A stretch of DNA of 46,420 nucleotides from Erysipelotrichaceae bacterium (lineage in GTDB: Bacteria; Bacillota_I; Bacilli_A; Erysipelotrichales; Erysipelotrichaceae), in NCBI GenBank assembly GCA_012516665.1, contig JAAYWN010000084.1, forward strand, positions 1-46,420, written 5' to 3'. Shown here one piece after another: positions 26,628-35,020 of the stretch. The position numbers were made by a program, and so were the translations under genes. The notes under the pieces are model-generated. The model had not been told where the DNA came from, ran no database searches, and saw nothing but the letters and a program-made list of their open reading frames with translations. Positions within the stretch are counted from its first letter, which is position 1, and every line of letters begins with the position of its first letter.

Positions 26628-28862
26628 ATGGAAAAGTTCAAGAAGAGCTGGAATTTCCACGGCAGAACCCTGACCGTAGAGAACGGCGAAATTGCCAAGC
26701 AGGCAGGCGGATCGGTATTGATCCGCTACAATGACACAGTCGTATTATCAGCAGCAACGGCATCAAACCAGGCGAAGGATACAGATTTCTTCCCGCTGAC
26801 TGTACTGTACAATGAAAAGATGTATGCAGTTGGAAAGATCCCTGGTGGATTTTTAAGAAGAGAAGGAAGACCGACGGAACACGCTACATTGACTGCACGT
26901 CTGATCGACCGTCCAATCCGTCCGCTGTTTGCGGAAGGTTTCAGAAATGAAGTCCAGATTGTAAATACAGTACTGAGCTGCGATCCAGACTGCAGCAGTG
27001 AAATGGCTGCTCTGTTTGGCTCATCCTTGGCACTGTGTGTTTCCGATATTCCTTTCAATGGACCGGTCGCCGGTGTCATTGTTGCCAGAGTCGATGGTGA
27101 ATTTGTCATCAACCCTAGCATTGAACAGGCAGCAAAAGCTGATCTTTCTTTGACGGTAGCTGGCACAAAGCAGGCTATCAACATGGTTGAAGCTGGTGCG
27201 AAAGAAGTATCTGAAGAAGATATGCTGACAGCTCTGCAGATAGGCCATGATGCAATCAAAGAACTTTGTGCGATTGAAGAAGAAGTGATTGCAGCCTGTG
27301 CAAAGCCGAAGATGGAAGTTGTCCTGTATGCTATTGATCCTGAAATCATTAAATATGTTGATGCCAAGGGAGCACAGCGTATCAGAGAAGCTGTATCGAT
27401 CAAGGGCAAACTGGAAAGATATGGCAAGATCGATGAGATCACACAGGAAATGGTCGATCAGATCGGTGCACTTTCTTATGAAAATGATGCTGCCAAAGAT
27501 AAGGCAATGCGTCAGGCCAGAGAATACTGCGTTGAAGTAGAAGCGGGAGAAGTCAGAAGATTGATCTCGGAAGATAAAGTAAGACCGGATGGCAGAGGAT
27601 TGGATGAACTTCGTCCATTGAACTCACAGATCGATCTCTTGCCAAGAGTGCATGGCTCTGCAATGTTCACTCGCGGTGAAACACAGGTCGTATCGGTAAC
27701 GACATTAGGACCTTTGTCTGATGCGCAGACAATTGAAGATCTGACGCCGGAAACAAGTAGAACATTTATGCACCAGTACAACTTTCCGCCTTTCTCTGTC
27801 GGTGAAGTCGGCAGAATGGGATCGGTCGGAAGACGTGAAGTAGGGCATGGACACTTAGGTGAAAGAGCTCTGTCTCAGGTCATGCCGTCCATTGAAGAAT
27901 TCCCATATACAGTGCGTACATGTGCAGAAGTGTTTGAATCTAATGGTTCTTCTTCACAGGCTTCCATCTGTGCTGGAACAATGTCACTGATGGCTGCTGG
28001 TGTTCCAATCAAGGCAATGGTCGCTGGTGTGGCTATGGGCCTGATCACGGTCGGCGATACATATTCGATCCTGACTGATATCCAGGGCATGGAAGATCAT
28101 TATGGTGACATGGACTTTAAGGTAGCCGGTACGCGTGACGGCATTACTGCTCTGCAGATGGATATCAAAGTTACTGGTATCTCTATGGAAATCCTGAGAG
28201 AAGCATTGGCACAGGCACATAAGGGCAGAATGCAGATCTTGGACAATATGGAAACGGCAATTTCTGCGCCAAGAGATCATGTATCTAAGTGGGCTCCAAA
28301 GTTCGATCAGATGATGATTCCTACAGATAAGATCAGAGTTGTCATCGGCAAGGGCGGCGAGACAATCGATAAGATCATCGAAGCATGCAATGATGTCAAG
28401 ATCGATATTGATGATGATGGCAAGTGTGTTCTGTACCATACAGATCAGGCAATGCTGGATAAGGCAAAGCAGATGATCGAAGATCTGATCCGCGTAGCTA
28501 AGGTCGGAGAGGAATATGATGCAAAGGTCACTGAAGTCCGAGATTCTTTCGCTTTTGTCACATTATTTGAAGGTACAGATGCATTGCTGCACGTATCTCA
28601 GCTGAAGTGGGAGAGAGTTGAAGATATCAAGAATGAACTTCATATCGGCGATGTTGTGCATGTCAAGGTCATTGCGATTGATGATGCTGGCAAGGTCAAG
28701 GTATCCGCAAGGGAATGCCTGCCGAAGCCAGAGGGCTATGTTGAACCAAAGAGACCGATGAGACCGCAGCATGGATTACGCGGCGATCACAGCAGTTTCC
28801 ATCATGACCGTGAAGGCGGCAGTGTGGAAAGACGTTCCTTTAGAAAAAAGGACGCTGAATAA
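26628..28862 (+). CDS. pnp: Polyribonucleotide nucleotidyltransferase (PNPase)
   Basis: Phosphorolytic 3'-5' exoribonuclease, a trimer in the RNA degradation machinery. The ATG at 26628 gives 744 aa; the upstream in-frame GTG at 26607 lies before the AGAGG site. Two RNase PH domains cover about 10-230 and 305-540 (FTRGETQVVSVTTLG near 340), separated by an all-helical domain. A KH domain with GKGGETIDKI lies near 565-574 and an S1 domain (YDAKVTEVRDSFAFV, LLHVSQL) near 625-695. The C-terminal tail is His/Arg-rich. Confidence 0.98.
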   Translation: MEKFKKSWNFHGRTLTVENGEIAKQAGGSVLIRYNDTVVLSAATASNQAKDTDFFPLTVLYNEKMYAVGKIPGGFLRREGRPTEHATLTARLIDRPIRPLFAEGFRNEVQIVNTVLSCDPDCSSEMAALFGSSLALCVSDIPFNGPVAGVIVARVDGEFVINPSIEQAAKADLSLTVAGTKQAINMVEAGAKEVSEEDMLTALQIGHDAIKELCAIEEEVIAACAKPKMEVVLYAIDPEIIKYVDAKGAQRIREAVSIKGKLERYGKIDEITQEMVDQIGALSYENDAAKDKAMRQAREYCVEVEAGEVRRLISEDKVRPDGRGLDELRPLNSQIDLLPRVHGSAMFTRGETQVVSVTTLGPLSDAQTIEDLTPETSRTFMHQYNFPPFSVGEVGRMGSVGRREVGHGHLGERALSQVMPSIEEFPYTVRTCAEVFESNGSSSQASICAGTMSLMAAGVPIKAMVAGVAMGLITVGDTYSILTDIQGMEDHYGDMDFKVAGTRDGITALQMDIKVTGISMEILREALAQAHKGRMQILDNMETAISAPRDHVSKWAPKFDQMMIPTDKIRVVIGKGGETIDKIIEACNDVKIDIDDDGKCVLYHTDQAMLDKAKQMIEDLIRVAKVGEEYDAKVTEVRDSFAFVTLFEGTDALLHVSQLKWERVEDIKNELHIGDVVHVKVIAIDDAGKVKVSARECLPKPEGYVEPKRPMRPQHGLRGDHSSFHHDREGGSVERRSFRKKDAE

Positions 28863-28873
28863 TCGAAGTGATT

Positions 28874-28904
28874 GAAGATGCTCTGTATGGGCATCTTTTT
28901 TTTA
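28874..28904 (+). terminator. Terminator of pnp
   Basis: AAGATGC, an 8-nt loop, GCATCTT, then a run of T residues. Confidence 0.85.
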
Positions 28905-28916
28905 GGACCGCCTATA

Positions 28917-28925
28917 TGATATAAT
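28917..28925 (+). promoter_or_regulatory. Extended -10 promoter of trmB
   Basis: TGA followed by TATAAT (28920-28925), 24 nt before the trmB start. The -35 position falls in the T run of the pnp terminator, so recognition probably rests on the extended -10. Confidence 0.55.
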
Positions 28926-28948
28926 CACGAAGCAAAAGAGGTACTTCA

Positions 28949-29611
28949 ATGAGAATGAGAAAAAAGAAGTGGGCAGAACCGTGGCTGAATGAACACAGCA
29001 GCTATATCTATACTGATCCGGAAGAAGAAAAAGGACATTGGAAGGAACTGTTACATTGTCAGCAGCTTCATTTGGAGATTGGCATGGGCAAGGGAGATTA
29101 TCTGATCCACATGGCGGAAATGTATCCGCAGGATGGCTGGATCGGCATGGAGAAGGATCACAGTGCCGCCGCTGTAGCTTCACGGAAGGCATTGGAGAAG
29201 GAACCTCTGCATATTGAAAATAATCGCATGATCTGCGGGTATGCAGAAGACCTGCAGAAATGGTTTGCGGATGGTGAGATTGATGTGATCCACCTGAATT
29301 TCTCTGATCCATGGCCAAAAAAGCATGCGCATAAAAAACGTTTGAGTTCAAGCCGTTTCTTGGATATGTATCGTTTTGTACTGAGTGAAAATGGATGCAT
29401 CCGTATGAAGACAGACAACAAAGATCTCTTTGAAGATTCTGTTCTGTACTTTCTGCAGAATGATTTTAGATTCAGTGAATTTTCCGTAGATTATCATCGG
29501 ACGGATCATCCAGAAGATGCTATTACGGAATATGAAGCGAAGTTCATGGCTTTATCGCAGCCGATCTATCAGCTCTGTGCTTCACCGAACCGAACTGGGA
29601 TGCTAAAATAA
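28949..29611 (+). CDS. trmB: tRNA m7G46 methyltransferase TrmB
   Basis: SAM-dependent enzyme that methylates N7 of G46 in the tRNA variable loop. The 220-aa product has EIGMGKGDYLIHMA near residues 46-59, the catalytic FSDPWPKKHAHKKRL near 116-130 and the C-terminal TEYEAKFMALSQPIY near 193-207. AAGAGG at 28936-28941 precedes the ATG. In Bacillus the gene (ytmQ) is also upstream of murC-ytxGH-ccpA, so its position is conserved. Confidence 0.96.
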   Translation: MRMRKKKWAEPWLNEHSSYIYTDPEEEKGHWKELLHCQQLHLEIGMGKGDYLIHMAEMYPQDGWIGMEKDHSAAAVASRKALEKEPLHIENNRMICGYAEDLQKWFADGEIDVIHLNFSDPWPKKHAHKKRLSSSRFLDMYRFVLSENGCIRMKTDNKDLFEDSVLYFLQNDFRFSEFSVDYHRTDHPEDAITEYEAKFMALSQPIYQLCASPNRTGMLK

Positions 29612-29627
29612 GAGCAGGAGGAAGGCT

Positions 29628-30332
29628 ATGAAGAGAATTGCTTCGGCTGTGATATGTTTTGCACTGATGTCTGCACCTGGCTGCGCAGATGCCAAAAACA
29701 CGCTTGTACAGAACGTACAGGATTCTCTGTCCCATGTTCTGAGCCAAACTGCAGCTAAAGCAAACCACAGTAAAGAGTATTATTCTTATTATATTGAGCC
29801 GTCTGTCGGAAGATACAGCAGTACAAAAACAGGAAATGTCTTTTCTTATCAGGGAACAAAGTTTGCAATGAATCTGAATGCAGCAGAGATTATTAATGCT
29901 AAGTATTATCCTGAACAGTCATCGGACAGCAGCAATGCGGTGAAAGATGCAGTGATCGAACTGAAGGGAATATATATTGATACAGAACAGATCCAGCGCG
30001 CATATCATATATGCATGTATCAGGATGGAACCAAGATGCTCATCCTGCTGAATACAGATACAGTGTCTTTCTGCGGTATCAGCGAGCAGGCTCAGGCGGC
30101 CAGTCTTGCCGGTGAAATGCTGAAGATCGCCCGCAGTGTAGAAATAGATGCAGATGAGATTGCATTGGCATATACAAATCATAAGACTTTAGACTATAAA
30201 ACAGAAAAGATCCAGCTGTTCAATGAAGTGGTCCCAGAATCAGGTACGATCAGTGATCTGATCAATAAAACAAATACAATGGGAGGTCAGGATTTAGGCA
30301 CAGATAAGATCACTTCTGACAATCAGGAATAG
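29628..30332 (+). CDS. Secreted or lipid-anchored protein of unknown function
   Basis: I do not recognise this 234-aa protein. It begins with a Sec-type signal peptide (MKRIASAVICFALMSAPGC); Cys19 follows APG, an imperfect lipobox, so lipoprotein processing is possible but not certain. The rest is soluble, Ser/Thr/Asn-rich, with the look of an alpha/beta DUF domain (about 45-200) and no visible catalytic motif. AGGAGGA at 29614-29620 serves the ATG. It lies 16 nt after trmB and is probably cotranscribed. The second lipoprotein in the window (36355) resembles it in general layout only. Confidence 0.7.
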   Translation: MKRIASAVICFALMSAPGCADAKNTLVQNVQDSLSHVLSQTAAKANHSKEYYSYYIEPSVGRYSSTKTGNVFSYQGTKFAMNLNAAEIINAKYYPEQSSDSSNAVKDAVIELKGIYIDTEQIQRAYHICMYQDGTKMLILLNTDTVSFCGISEQAQAASLAGEMLKIARSVEIDADEIALAYTNHKTLDYKTEKIQLFNEVVPESGTISDLINKTNTMGGQDLGTDKITSDNQE

Positions 30333-30363
30333 TTGATTTTATTTGTTTATGTTATAGTTATTC

Positions 30364-30392
30364 TTAACAAGTGTAAATTTTTATAATAAAAT
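30364..30392 (+). promoter_or_regulatory. Promoter of the acidic protein-murC unit
   Basis: TTAACA at 30364-30369, a 17-nt spacer, TAAAAT at 30387-30392. An overlapping TATAAT at 30382-30387 gives an alternative -10 with a poorer -35. The region 30333-30426 has no terminator for the preceding gene that I can see. Confidence 0.5.
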
Positions 30393-30426
30393 ACATTTGT
30401 ATAAAAATCCAAAGAAGGGGAATGTC

Positions 30427-31305
30427 ATGTTTAAAAAATTACAAAACCTATTATTCGAAGATGAAGATGATGATATTGTCAATGAAGAAGGTCAGGGCAC
30501 AGCAGTACCTCAGCAGCAGCCAGTGCAGGCACAGCCTGCAGCTGTAAAGCCAGCTGCACCTGTACAGCCGGAAGCTCGTCCGGCAGCACCTGCACCAGTC
30601 CAGCCAATCGTTCAGCCAGCTGCTAAGCCAGAGCCAATCACGCTCATCAATGAAGAGAAGAGCGAAGAGGTGAAGAAGCCTACGCTGGGAATTACGGTAG
30701 ATGATGTACCGGCAGAGAAGAAAAAGCCGACAAAAGCTAATCCAATCAAGCCAACTGAGCCGGCAAAGAAAGAAAAGAAAGATGATGCACTGAGCTATCA
30801 ATTCCGCCCTGTCATCAGTCCGATCTTTGGTGTTGATGAAAAAGATGTCAATTCTCTGAAGAATACAACAAATAAGATCAAGAATGCACAGAAGCCAAAG
30901 AAAGAGCCAAATGTCACTCCTGTTCTTTCACCGATGTACGGTGTCGCTTCTGAAGATACGGAAGAAGACAAGGAAGAAGCTGCATCTTCTGATCTGCTGA
31001 GTCAGATCAATGCGACTAATAAAGAAAGCAAGGAAGATGATATCCCTGAATTCTCTTTAGACGATATTTTAAAAGTCAGAGATCAGGAATTTGCTGATGA
31101 GGATCGGGCTGTCAAGGATGAAGAAGCACCGATCTTTCCTGATCTGACTTTTGATGATGATGATGCTCCTGAAGCAGAAGAAGTGAATGAAGATATTCCG
31201 GCAGATCTGCCGGTAGATCTGCCGAAAGAAAAACCTGAGGATAACAGCAGTATTGATAATACAGTGATCATTAAACAGCAGCTGTTTGATGATGATGAGA
31301 ATTAA
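30427..31305 (+). CDS. Acidic, largely disordered protein with two PVxSPxxGV motifs
   Basis: I do not recognise this 292-aa protein. The ATG at 30427 has AAGAAGGGG at 30412-30420. It opens with a short basic/hydrophobic helix (MFKKLQNLLF) and an acidic patch, then a Pro/Gln/Ala-rich stretch (about 28-70) and Lys-rich segments. Two copies of one motif follow, RPVISPIFGV (127-136) and TPVLSPMYGV (164-173), and the C-terminal half is rich in Asp and Glu. There is no membrane segment. Such layouts suggest a scaffold with short binding motifs. Position directly before murC, 4 nt apart, hints at a wall or division role; this is inference. Confidence 0.75.
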   Translation: MFKKLQNLLFEDEDDDIVNEEGQGTAVPQQQPVQAQPAAVKPAAPVQPEARPAAPAPVQPIVQPAAKPEPITLINEEKSEEVKKPTLGITVDDVPAEKKKPTKANPIKPTEPAKKEKKDDALSYQFRPVISPIFGVDEKDVNSLKNTTNKIKNAQKPKKEPNVTPVLSPMYGVASEDTEEDKEEAASSDLLSQINATNKESKEDDIPEFSLDDILKVRDQEFADEDRAVKDEEAPIFPDLTFDDDDAPEAEEVNEDIPADLPVDLPKEKPEDNSSIDNTVIIKQQLFDDDEN

Positions 31306-31309
31306 AGAT

Positions 31310-32620
31310 ATGACGAAATACTATTTTATTGGAATAAAGGGGACAGGAATGTCCTCTTTAGCTTGCATGCTCTATGATCTTGGCAATGAGGTCGTCGGCA
31401 GCGATCTGCCAAAGCATTTTTTTACAGAAGAGCCATTGCATGAAAGAAATATAAAAATATTGGATTTTGATCCAAAGAATATTCAGGATAACATGCATAT
31501 CATCATCGGCAATGCATTCTTGGAAGATTTTCCGGAAGTGATCGCGGCGAGAAAGAATAAAACTTGTATCTGTGCAAGATATCATGAGTTTTTAGGAGAG
31601 TTTCTGAAGAAATATAAGGTCATTTCTATCGCCGGTTCACATGGTAAGACTACGACGACTGCTATGCTTTCCAGTGTGATGAAAAATTATGGACATACCG
31701 GATGGCTGATTGGCGACGGTACCGGCCATCTGACTGAAGACACACAGTATTTCTGCTTAGAATCGGATGAGTTCAGAAGACATTTTTTAGCATATTATCC
31801 TGATTATGCAGTCATCACGAACGTTGATATCGATCATGTAGATTATTTCAAGGATAAAAAAGATTATCGCAGTGCTTATGAAGAATTTGCTACCCATGTA
31901 AAAAAGGCATTGATGATATGGGGCGAAGACGAAGAAGCACGGAAGATGAAACTGGGCAGTAAAGAACACTATTGGTACGGTGAAAAGGATAATGATGATC
32001 TGCAGGCAGTCAATATTGATGAACGCCAGGACGGTATGGATTTTGATGTTCTTTGGCATGGTAAGCAGTATGCACATTTTTCAACGCCATTGGTCGGGCA
32101 TCATCTGCTGCTCAACTCATTGGCAGTTATAGGCATTGCAATGCTGGAGGGTGTTCCGGCAGATATGATTGAAAAGGGCCTTAGTGAATTCCGCGGGGCA
32201 AAGAGAAGATTTGCCATTGAATATCATAAGGATAATATTTTTGTTGATGACTATGCACATCATCCGACGGAAGTCGGTGTCACCATCGATACTGCAAGAA
32301 AAGAATTCCCAGGACGCAAACTGGTCGCTGTTTTCAAGCCGCATCGTGCTTCACGGGTAAAATATTTTGCTGAGGATTTCAAGAAACAGCTGATGAAGGC
32401 TGATAAGGTCTATCTTTGCAATTTTACATCTATTGACGATAAACAGGATGGGACCGATATTGATATTACATATCTGCAGAAAATGATTCCTGGTTCAACT
32501 GTCATTACCGAGGATCAGAAGGGCGCTGACATTCTGGCAAAGGAATGTCCGGCATGCTTTCTATTCATGTCCAGCAAAGATATTTATGGCTTGGCAGATC
32601 TGGTTAAAAAGTCTCATTAA
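31310..32620 (+). CDS. murC: UDP-N-acetylmuramate-L-alanine ligase MurC
   Basis: Cytosolic Mur ligase that adds L-Ala to UDP-MurNAc. The ATG at 31310 gives MTKYYFIGIKGTGMS, the exact family start; ATGs at 31286-31297 inside the previous gene would add a Met-rich prefix and are less likely. Motifs: IAGSHGKTTTT near residues 107-117, ESDEFRRHFLAYYPDYAVITNVDIDHVDYF near 150-179, with the Mg-binding DIDH, and FVDDYAHHPTEV near 311-322. No strong ribosome binding site is seen, so it is probably coupled to the acidic protein before it. murC-ytxG-ytxH-ccpA order matches Bacillus. Confidence 0.96.
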   Translation: MTKYYFIGIKGTGMSSLACMLYDLGNEVVGSDLPKHFFTEEPLHERNIKILDFDPKNIQDNMHIIIGNAFLEDFPEVIAARKNKTCICARYHEFLGEFLKKYKVISIAGSHGKTTTTAMLSSVMKNYGHTGWLIGDGTGHLTEDTQYFCLESDEFRRHFLAYYPDYAVITNVDIDHVDYFKDKKDYRSAYEEFATHVKKALMIWGEDEEARKMKLGSKEHYWYGEKDNDDLQAVNIDERQDGMDFDVLWHGKQYAHFSTPLVGHHLLLNSLAVIGIAMLEGVPADMIEKGLSEFRGAKRRFAIEYHKDNIFVDDYAHHPTEVGVTIDTARKEFPGRKLVAVFKPHRASRVKYFAEDFKKQLMKADKVYLCNFTSIDDKQDGTDIDITYLQKMIPGSTVITEDQKGADILAKECPACFLFMSSKDIYGLADLVKKSH

Positions 32621-32638
32621 AGTAATGAAAAACTTTTC
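32606..32638 (+). terminator. Weak AU-rich hairpin after murC
   Basis: AAAAGT pairs with ACTTTT around an inner CATT/AATG pairing. The stop codon lies inside. There is no real T run beyond the stem, so it is a doubtful terminator. Confidence 0.35.
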
Positions 32639-32652
32639 AAAAAGCGCTACCA
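32639..32652 (+). promoter_or_regulatory. cre-like operator upstream of the ytxG-ytxH-ccpA unit
   Basis: The 14-mer AAAAAGCGCTACCA keeps the AAAGCGCT core and the final CA of the catabolite-responsive element TGWAANCGNTNWCA, matching 8 of its 11 defined positions. It lies just upstream of the promoter -35 and three genes before ccpA, so self-regulation is possible. Confidence 0.35.
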
Positions 32653-32658
32653 TAAATA

Positions 32659-32687
32659 TTGAAAATATTTACATTTTGCGGTATAAT
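32659..32687 (+). promoter_or_regulatory. Promoter of the ytxG-ytxH-ccpA unit
   Basis: TTGAAA at 32659-32664, 17-nt spacer, TATAAT at 32682-32687, 24 nt before the first start codon. Confidence 0.7.
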
Positions 32688-32711
32688 TTCATATATTAAA
32701 GGAGATCTCTT

Positions 32712-33074
32712 ATGGACGCTTTGCTATTAGCATTACAAAATGTATCTGAGCAGCTGCTGCCGATATTGGGAGCGGTCGCATTGATCTTTGTATGTATTTT
32801 TTTGAAAAAGCTGTGGAGCTTCTTTGATCAGCTTACTTCTACAGTAAAAGAATTAGATCCTACCATAAAACTGGCTGACAAGAGCTTGGAAAAAGTTCAG
32901 GCACCGCTGGATACTGCAGTGAAGTATTCGCATACATTGGATAAAGTTCATGATAAAACAAGTGAAGTGATAGGAAAAGTTGCTGATTTTGCATCTGATA
33001 ATATTGATAATCTGAAGAATCAGTTTGCGGATAAGACCGGATCTGAAGGTTCTGAGGTGAAAGATCATGAGTGA
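32712..33074 (+). CDS. DUF948-type membrane protein (YtxG-like)
   Basis: A 120-aa protein with one N-terminal membrane segment (about residues 14-32, LLPILGAVALIFVCIFLKKL) followed by a long amphipathic helical region, as in DUF948/YtxG proteins. In Bacillus ytxG lies directly after murC and before ytxH; the same position here supports the call. Its function is unknown beyond association with general stress in Bacillus. AAAGGAG at 32699-32705 sets the start. It overlaps the next gene by 8 bp. Confidence 0.75.
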   Translation: MDALLLALQNVSEQLLPILGAVALIFVCIFLKKLWSFFDQLTSTVKELDPTIKLADKSLEKVQAPLDTAVKYSHTLDKVHDKTSEVIGKVADFASDNIDNLKNQFADKTGSEGSEVKDHE

Positions 33075-33750
33075 TGCGGATAAGAATAATACAGAAGAAA
33101 AAGAACCAATTGACTTTGATGATGAAAAAGAACCAATCGATTCTATTGAAAAAACAGTTGAAAATCTGAAGAAAAAGATCCAGGAGCTTTCTGAGGAAGA
33201 TGAACAGAAAGCCAAGGATGAGCAGAAGGAAGCAGATGATAATTCTGCTAAGGAAAAGATCTCGGCGACATTGGACCATGCATCGAAATCTATATCAAAA
33301 GGGATCAGTGATCTGAAGGAAAAAGCTGGCGAGGTCAGCAGCAGTGAAGAAATGCAGAAGTCAATTGCATATGTCAAGACAAATGCCGTGAAGGCAATTG
33401 GCGCTGCTAAAGATAAGTTTGACCAATTGAAAAATGATCCGAATCTGCAGGCTGCAGGGAATAAAGCGGCTGATTCTTTTAACAAGTTTGCCGATACTGC
33501 CAAAGCAAAGGGACATGAAATGTATGACAGTTTGGATGAACATACAAAAGAAGATCTGAATAACGCATATCATAAAATATCTGGAGCAGTAAGCGAAGGC
33601 GTTAAATCCGTTGATGAGTTTATAAACAGACCGGATGTACAGCAGAAGATCAGTGAAGTGAAAGAAAGCGCTGCGGAACTGGCTCAGAAATCAGCACAGA
33701 AAGTAAAAGATCTGATCGACAGTACAAACAATGGGAAGCAGGGGAAGTGA
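33067..33750 (+). CDS. Amphipathic helical protein, YtxH-like position
   Basis: A 227-aa soluble protein, acidic for the first 65 residues (with a repeated KEPIDF/KEPIDS motif near 11-27) and then a long series of Lys/Ala/Asp-rich helices resembling LEA or apolipoprotein repeats. There is no membrane segment. Bacillus YtxH sits at this place and also has a helical repeat region, but has an N-terminal membrane segment that this protein lacks, so orthology is uncertain. It may work with the membrane-anchored YtxG-like partner encoded by the overlapping gene. GAGGTGA at 33054-33060 precedes the ATG. Confidence 0.65.
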   Translation: MSDADKNNTEEKEPIDFDDEKEPIDSIEKTVENLKKKIQELSEEDEQKAKDEQKEADDNSAKEKISATLDHASKSISKGISDLKEKAGEVSSSEEMQKSIAYVKTNAVKAIGAAKDKFDQLKNDPNLQAAGNKAADSFNKFADTAKAKGHEMYDSLDEHTKEDLNNAYHKISGAVSEGVKSVDEFINRPDVQQKISEVKESAAELAQKSAQKVKDLIDSTNNGKQGK

Positions 33751-33751
33751 A

Positions 33752-34747
33752 ATGAAGAGAGTAACAATATATGATGTGGCAAAAGAAGCCGGCGTTTCTT
33801 TAGCAACAGTTTCCAGGGTCATCAATGGATCCAATGTTGTCAAAGGACCGACACGTGATAAAGTGCAGGCAGCTGTAGACAAGCTTGGATATAAGCCCAA
33901 TGCGATTGCCCAAGGACTTGCTCTGCAGAAGACGACAACAATTGGATTGGTCGTTCCGGAAGCTTCCTTTACATATACGGGACAGATCATCAATGGTCTG
34001 ATCGATGTGGCGAAGATCTATAACTATAACATTATGCTGCATACGATCACCGCTGGCATTACGGATCTTTCCAGTGTGATTGAAGATATAATCAAGAGCC
34101 ACGTTGACGGCGTTGTTGTATATAATGACAAACTTGAACTTCCTGAAGTCGATGCTCTGTCAAAGTATAATATTCCAATTGTACTGATTGGTTCAAAAGT
34201 AAAAGGAGACAGTATCTGCAGTGTCTATGTGGATATTGAAAAAGCAATCTTTGAACTGACGACAAAGTATCTGGAAGAAGGCAAAACAAAGATTGGAATC
34301 ATTGAGGACCGCAAGAATCAGTATGCATGCAAACAGATGATTACGGGTGCTGAAAAAGCTTATAAGGCAAAAGGAAAGAAGTTCACAGGTTTCCTGAAGA
34401 TACCAGCAGACAGCCGGACATCCTATGCATTCCTGAGCAAGTGGCTGAAGGATCATCATTACGATCTGATGATCGGGAACCGTGATTCGCAGGCAATGGC
34501 TATTCTGAATGCCGCCAGAGAAAATAAGATCTCTGTCCCGGACGATATGGAAGTTGTCTGTGTCATTGATACGAAATACAATGCGATGATCCGTCCGCAG
34601 ATTTCATCTTTCTCTATCCCAAGCTATGATCTTGGTGCTGTATCGATGCGGGTCATGACAAAGATGCTGCAGGAAAATGAAAATGAGAGCAATGAATGTA
34701 TTGAACTGAGCTATCTGTTTACACCGCGTCAGACAACAAAGGATTGA
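33752..34747 (+). CDS. ccpA: Catabolite control protein A (LacI family)
   Basis: Transcription factor that with HPr-Ser-P binds cre sites for carbon catabolite control. The ATG at 33752 has AGGGG at 33740-33744 and gives 331 aa. The N-terminal helix-turn-helix and hinge read TIYDVAKEAGVSLATVSRVING near residues 4-25 and KPNAIAQGLALQKTTTIGLVVPE near 49-71. The C-terminal end MIRPQISSF, SYDLGAVSMRVMTKML and FTPRQTTKD closely follows Bacillus CcpA. Gene order (murC, ytxG/H, ccpA, tyrS nearby) supports orthology. The effector core is divergent, so another LacI-family role is not excluded. Confidence 0.8.
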   Translation: MKRVTIYDVAKEAGVSLATVSRVINGSNVVKGPTRDKVQAAVDKLGYKPNAIAQGLALQKTTTIGLVVPEASFTYTGQIINGLIDVAKIYNYNIMLHTITAGITDLSSVIEDIIKSHVDGVVVYNDKLELPEVDALSKYNIPIVLIGSKVKGDSICSVYVDIEKAIFELTTKYLEEGKTKIGIIEDRKNQYACKQMITGAEKAYKAKGKKFTGFLKIPADSRTSYAFLSKWLKDHHYDLMIGNRDSQAMAILNAARENKISVPDDMEVVCVIDTKYNAMIRPQISSFSIPSYDLGAVSMRVMTKMLQENENESNECIELSYLFTPRQTTKD

Positions 34748-34771
34748 CTTGCATTGCAGAAATGATAAAAT
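34744..34771 (+). promoter_or_regulatory. Promoter of the tyrS T-box transcript
   Basis: TTGACT at 34744-34749 (overlapping the end of ccpA), a 16-nt spacer ending in TGA, then TAAAAT at 34766-34771. Confidence 0.65.
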
Positions 34772-34775
34772 TTGA

Positions 34776-34997
34776 AAAGCTTTGAAGAGGATAAGTAGAA
34801 GAAATTGCTGATTGCAGAGACAGTCTGGCTGGTGAAAAGATTGAGTGCAATTGCTTTGAATACACCTTGGAGCTTTCTGTCTCAAAAGGCAGAACGTGAG
34901 ACTGCGTTAATGCAATGAAGGGTATATCTTTTAAGATATAAACTAAGGTGGTACCGCGCGCAGAAGCGTCCTTAGAATCAAGAGAGGACGCTTTTTA
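34776..34997 (+). promoter_or_regulatory. T-box riboswitch (tyrosine) with terminator
   Basis: The leader binds uncharged tRNA-Tyr and then lets transcription reach tyrS. The specifier is TAC (34861-34863) in the typical context GAATACACC. The T-box core AAGGTGGTACCGCG lies at 34945-34958, with the bulge TGGT matching the tRNA end ACCA. The competing terminator pairs AAGCGTCCT (34964-34972) with AGGACGCTT (34985-34993), followed by T residues. This accounts for the 273-nt gap between ccpA and tyrS. Confidence 0.95.
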
Positions 34998-35020
34998 TAT
35001 GGGCGTCAATGGAGGAGAAT

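Noticed and set aside
35009..35020. Upstream ATG as the start of tyrS
   Set aside because: It lies before the GGAGGAG binding site that serves the ATG at 35021.
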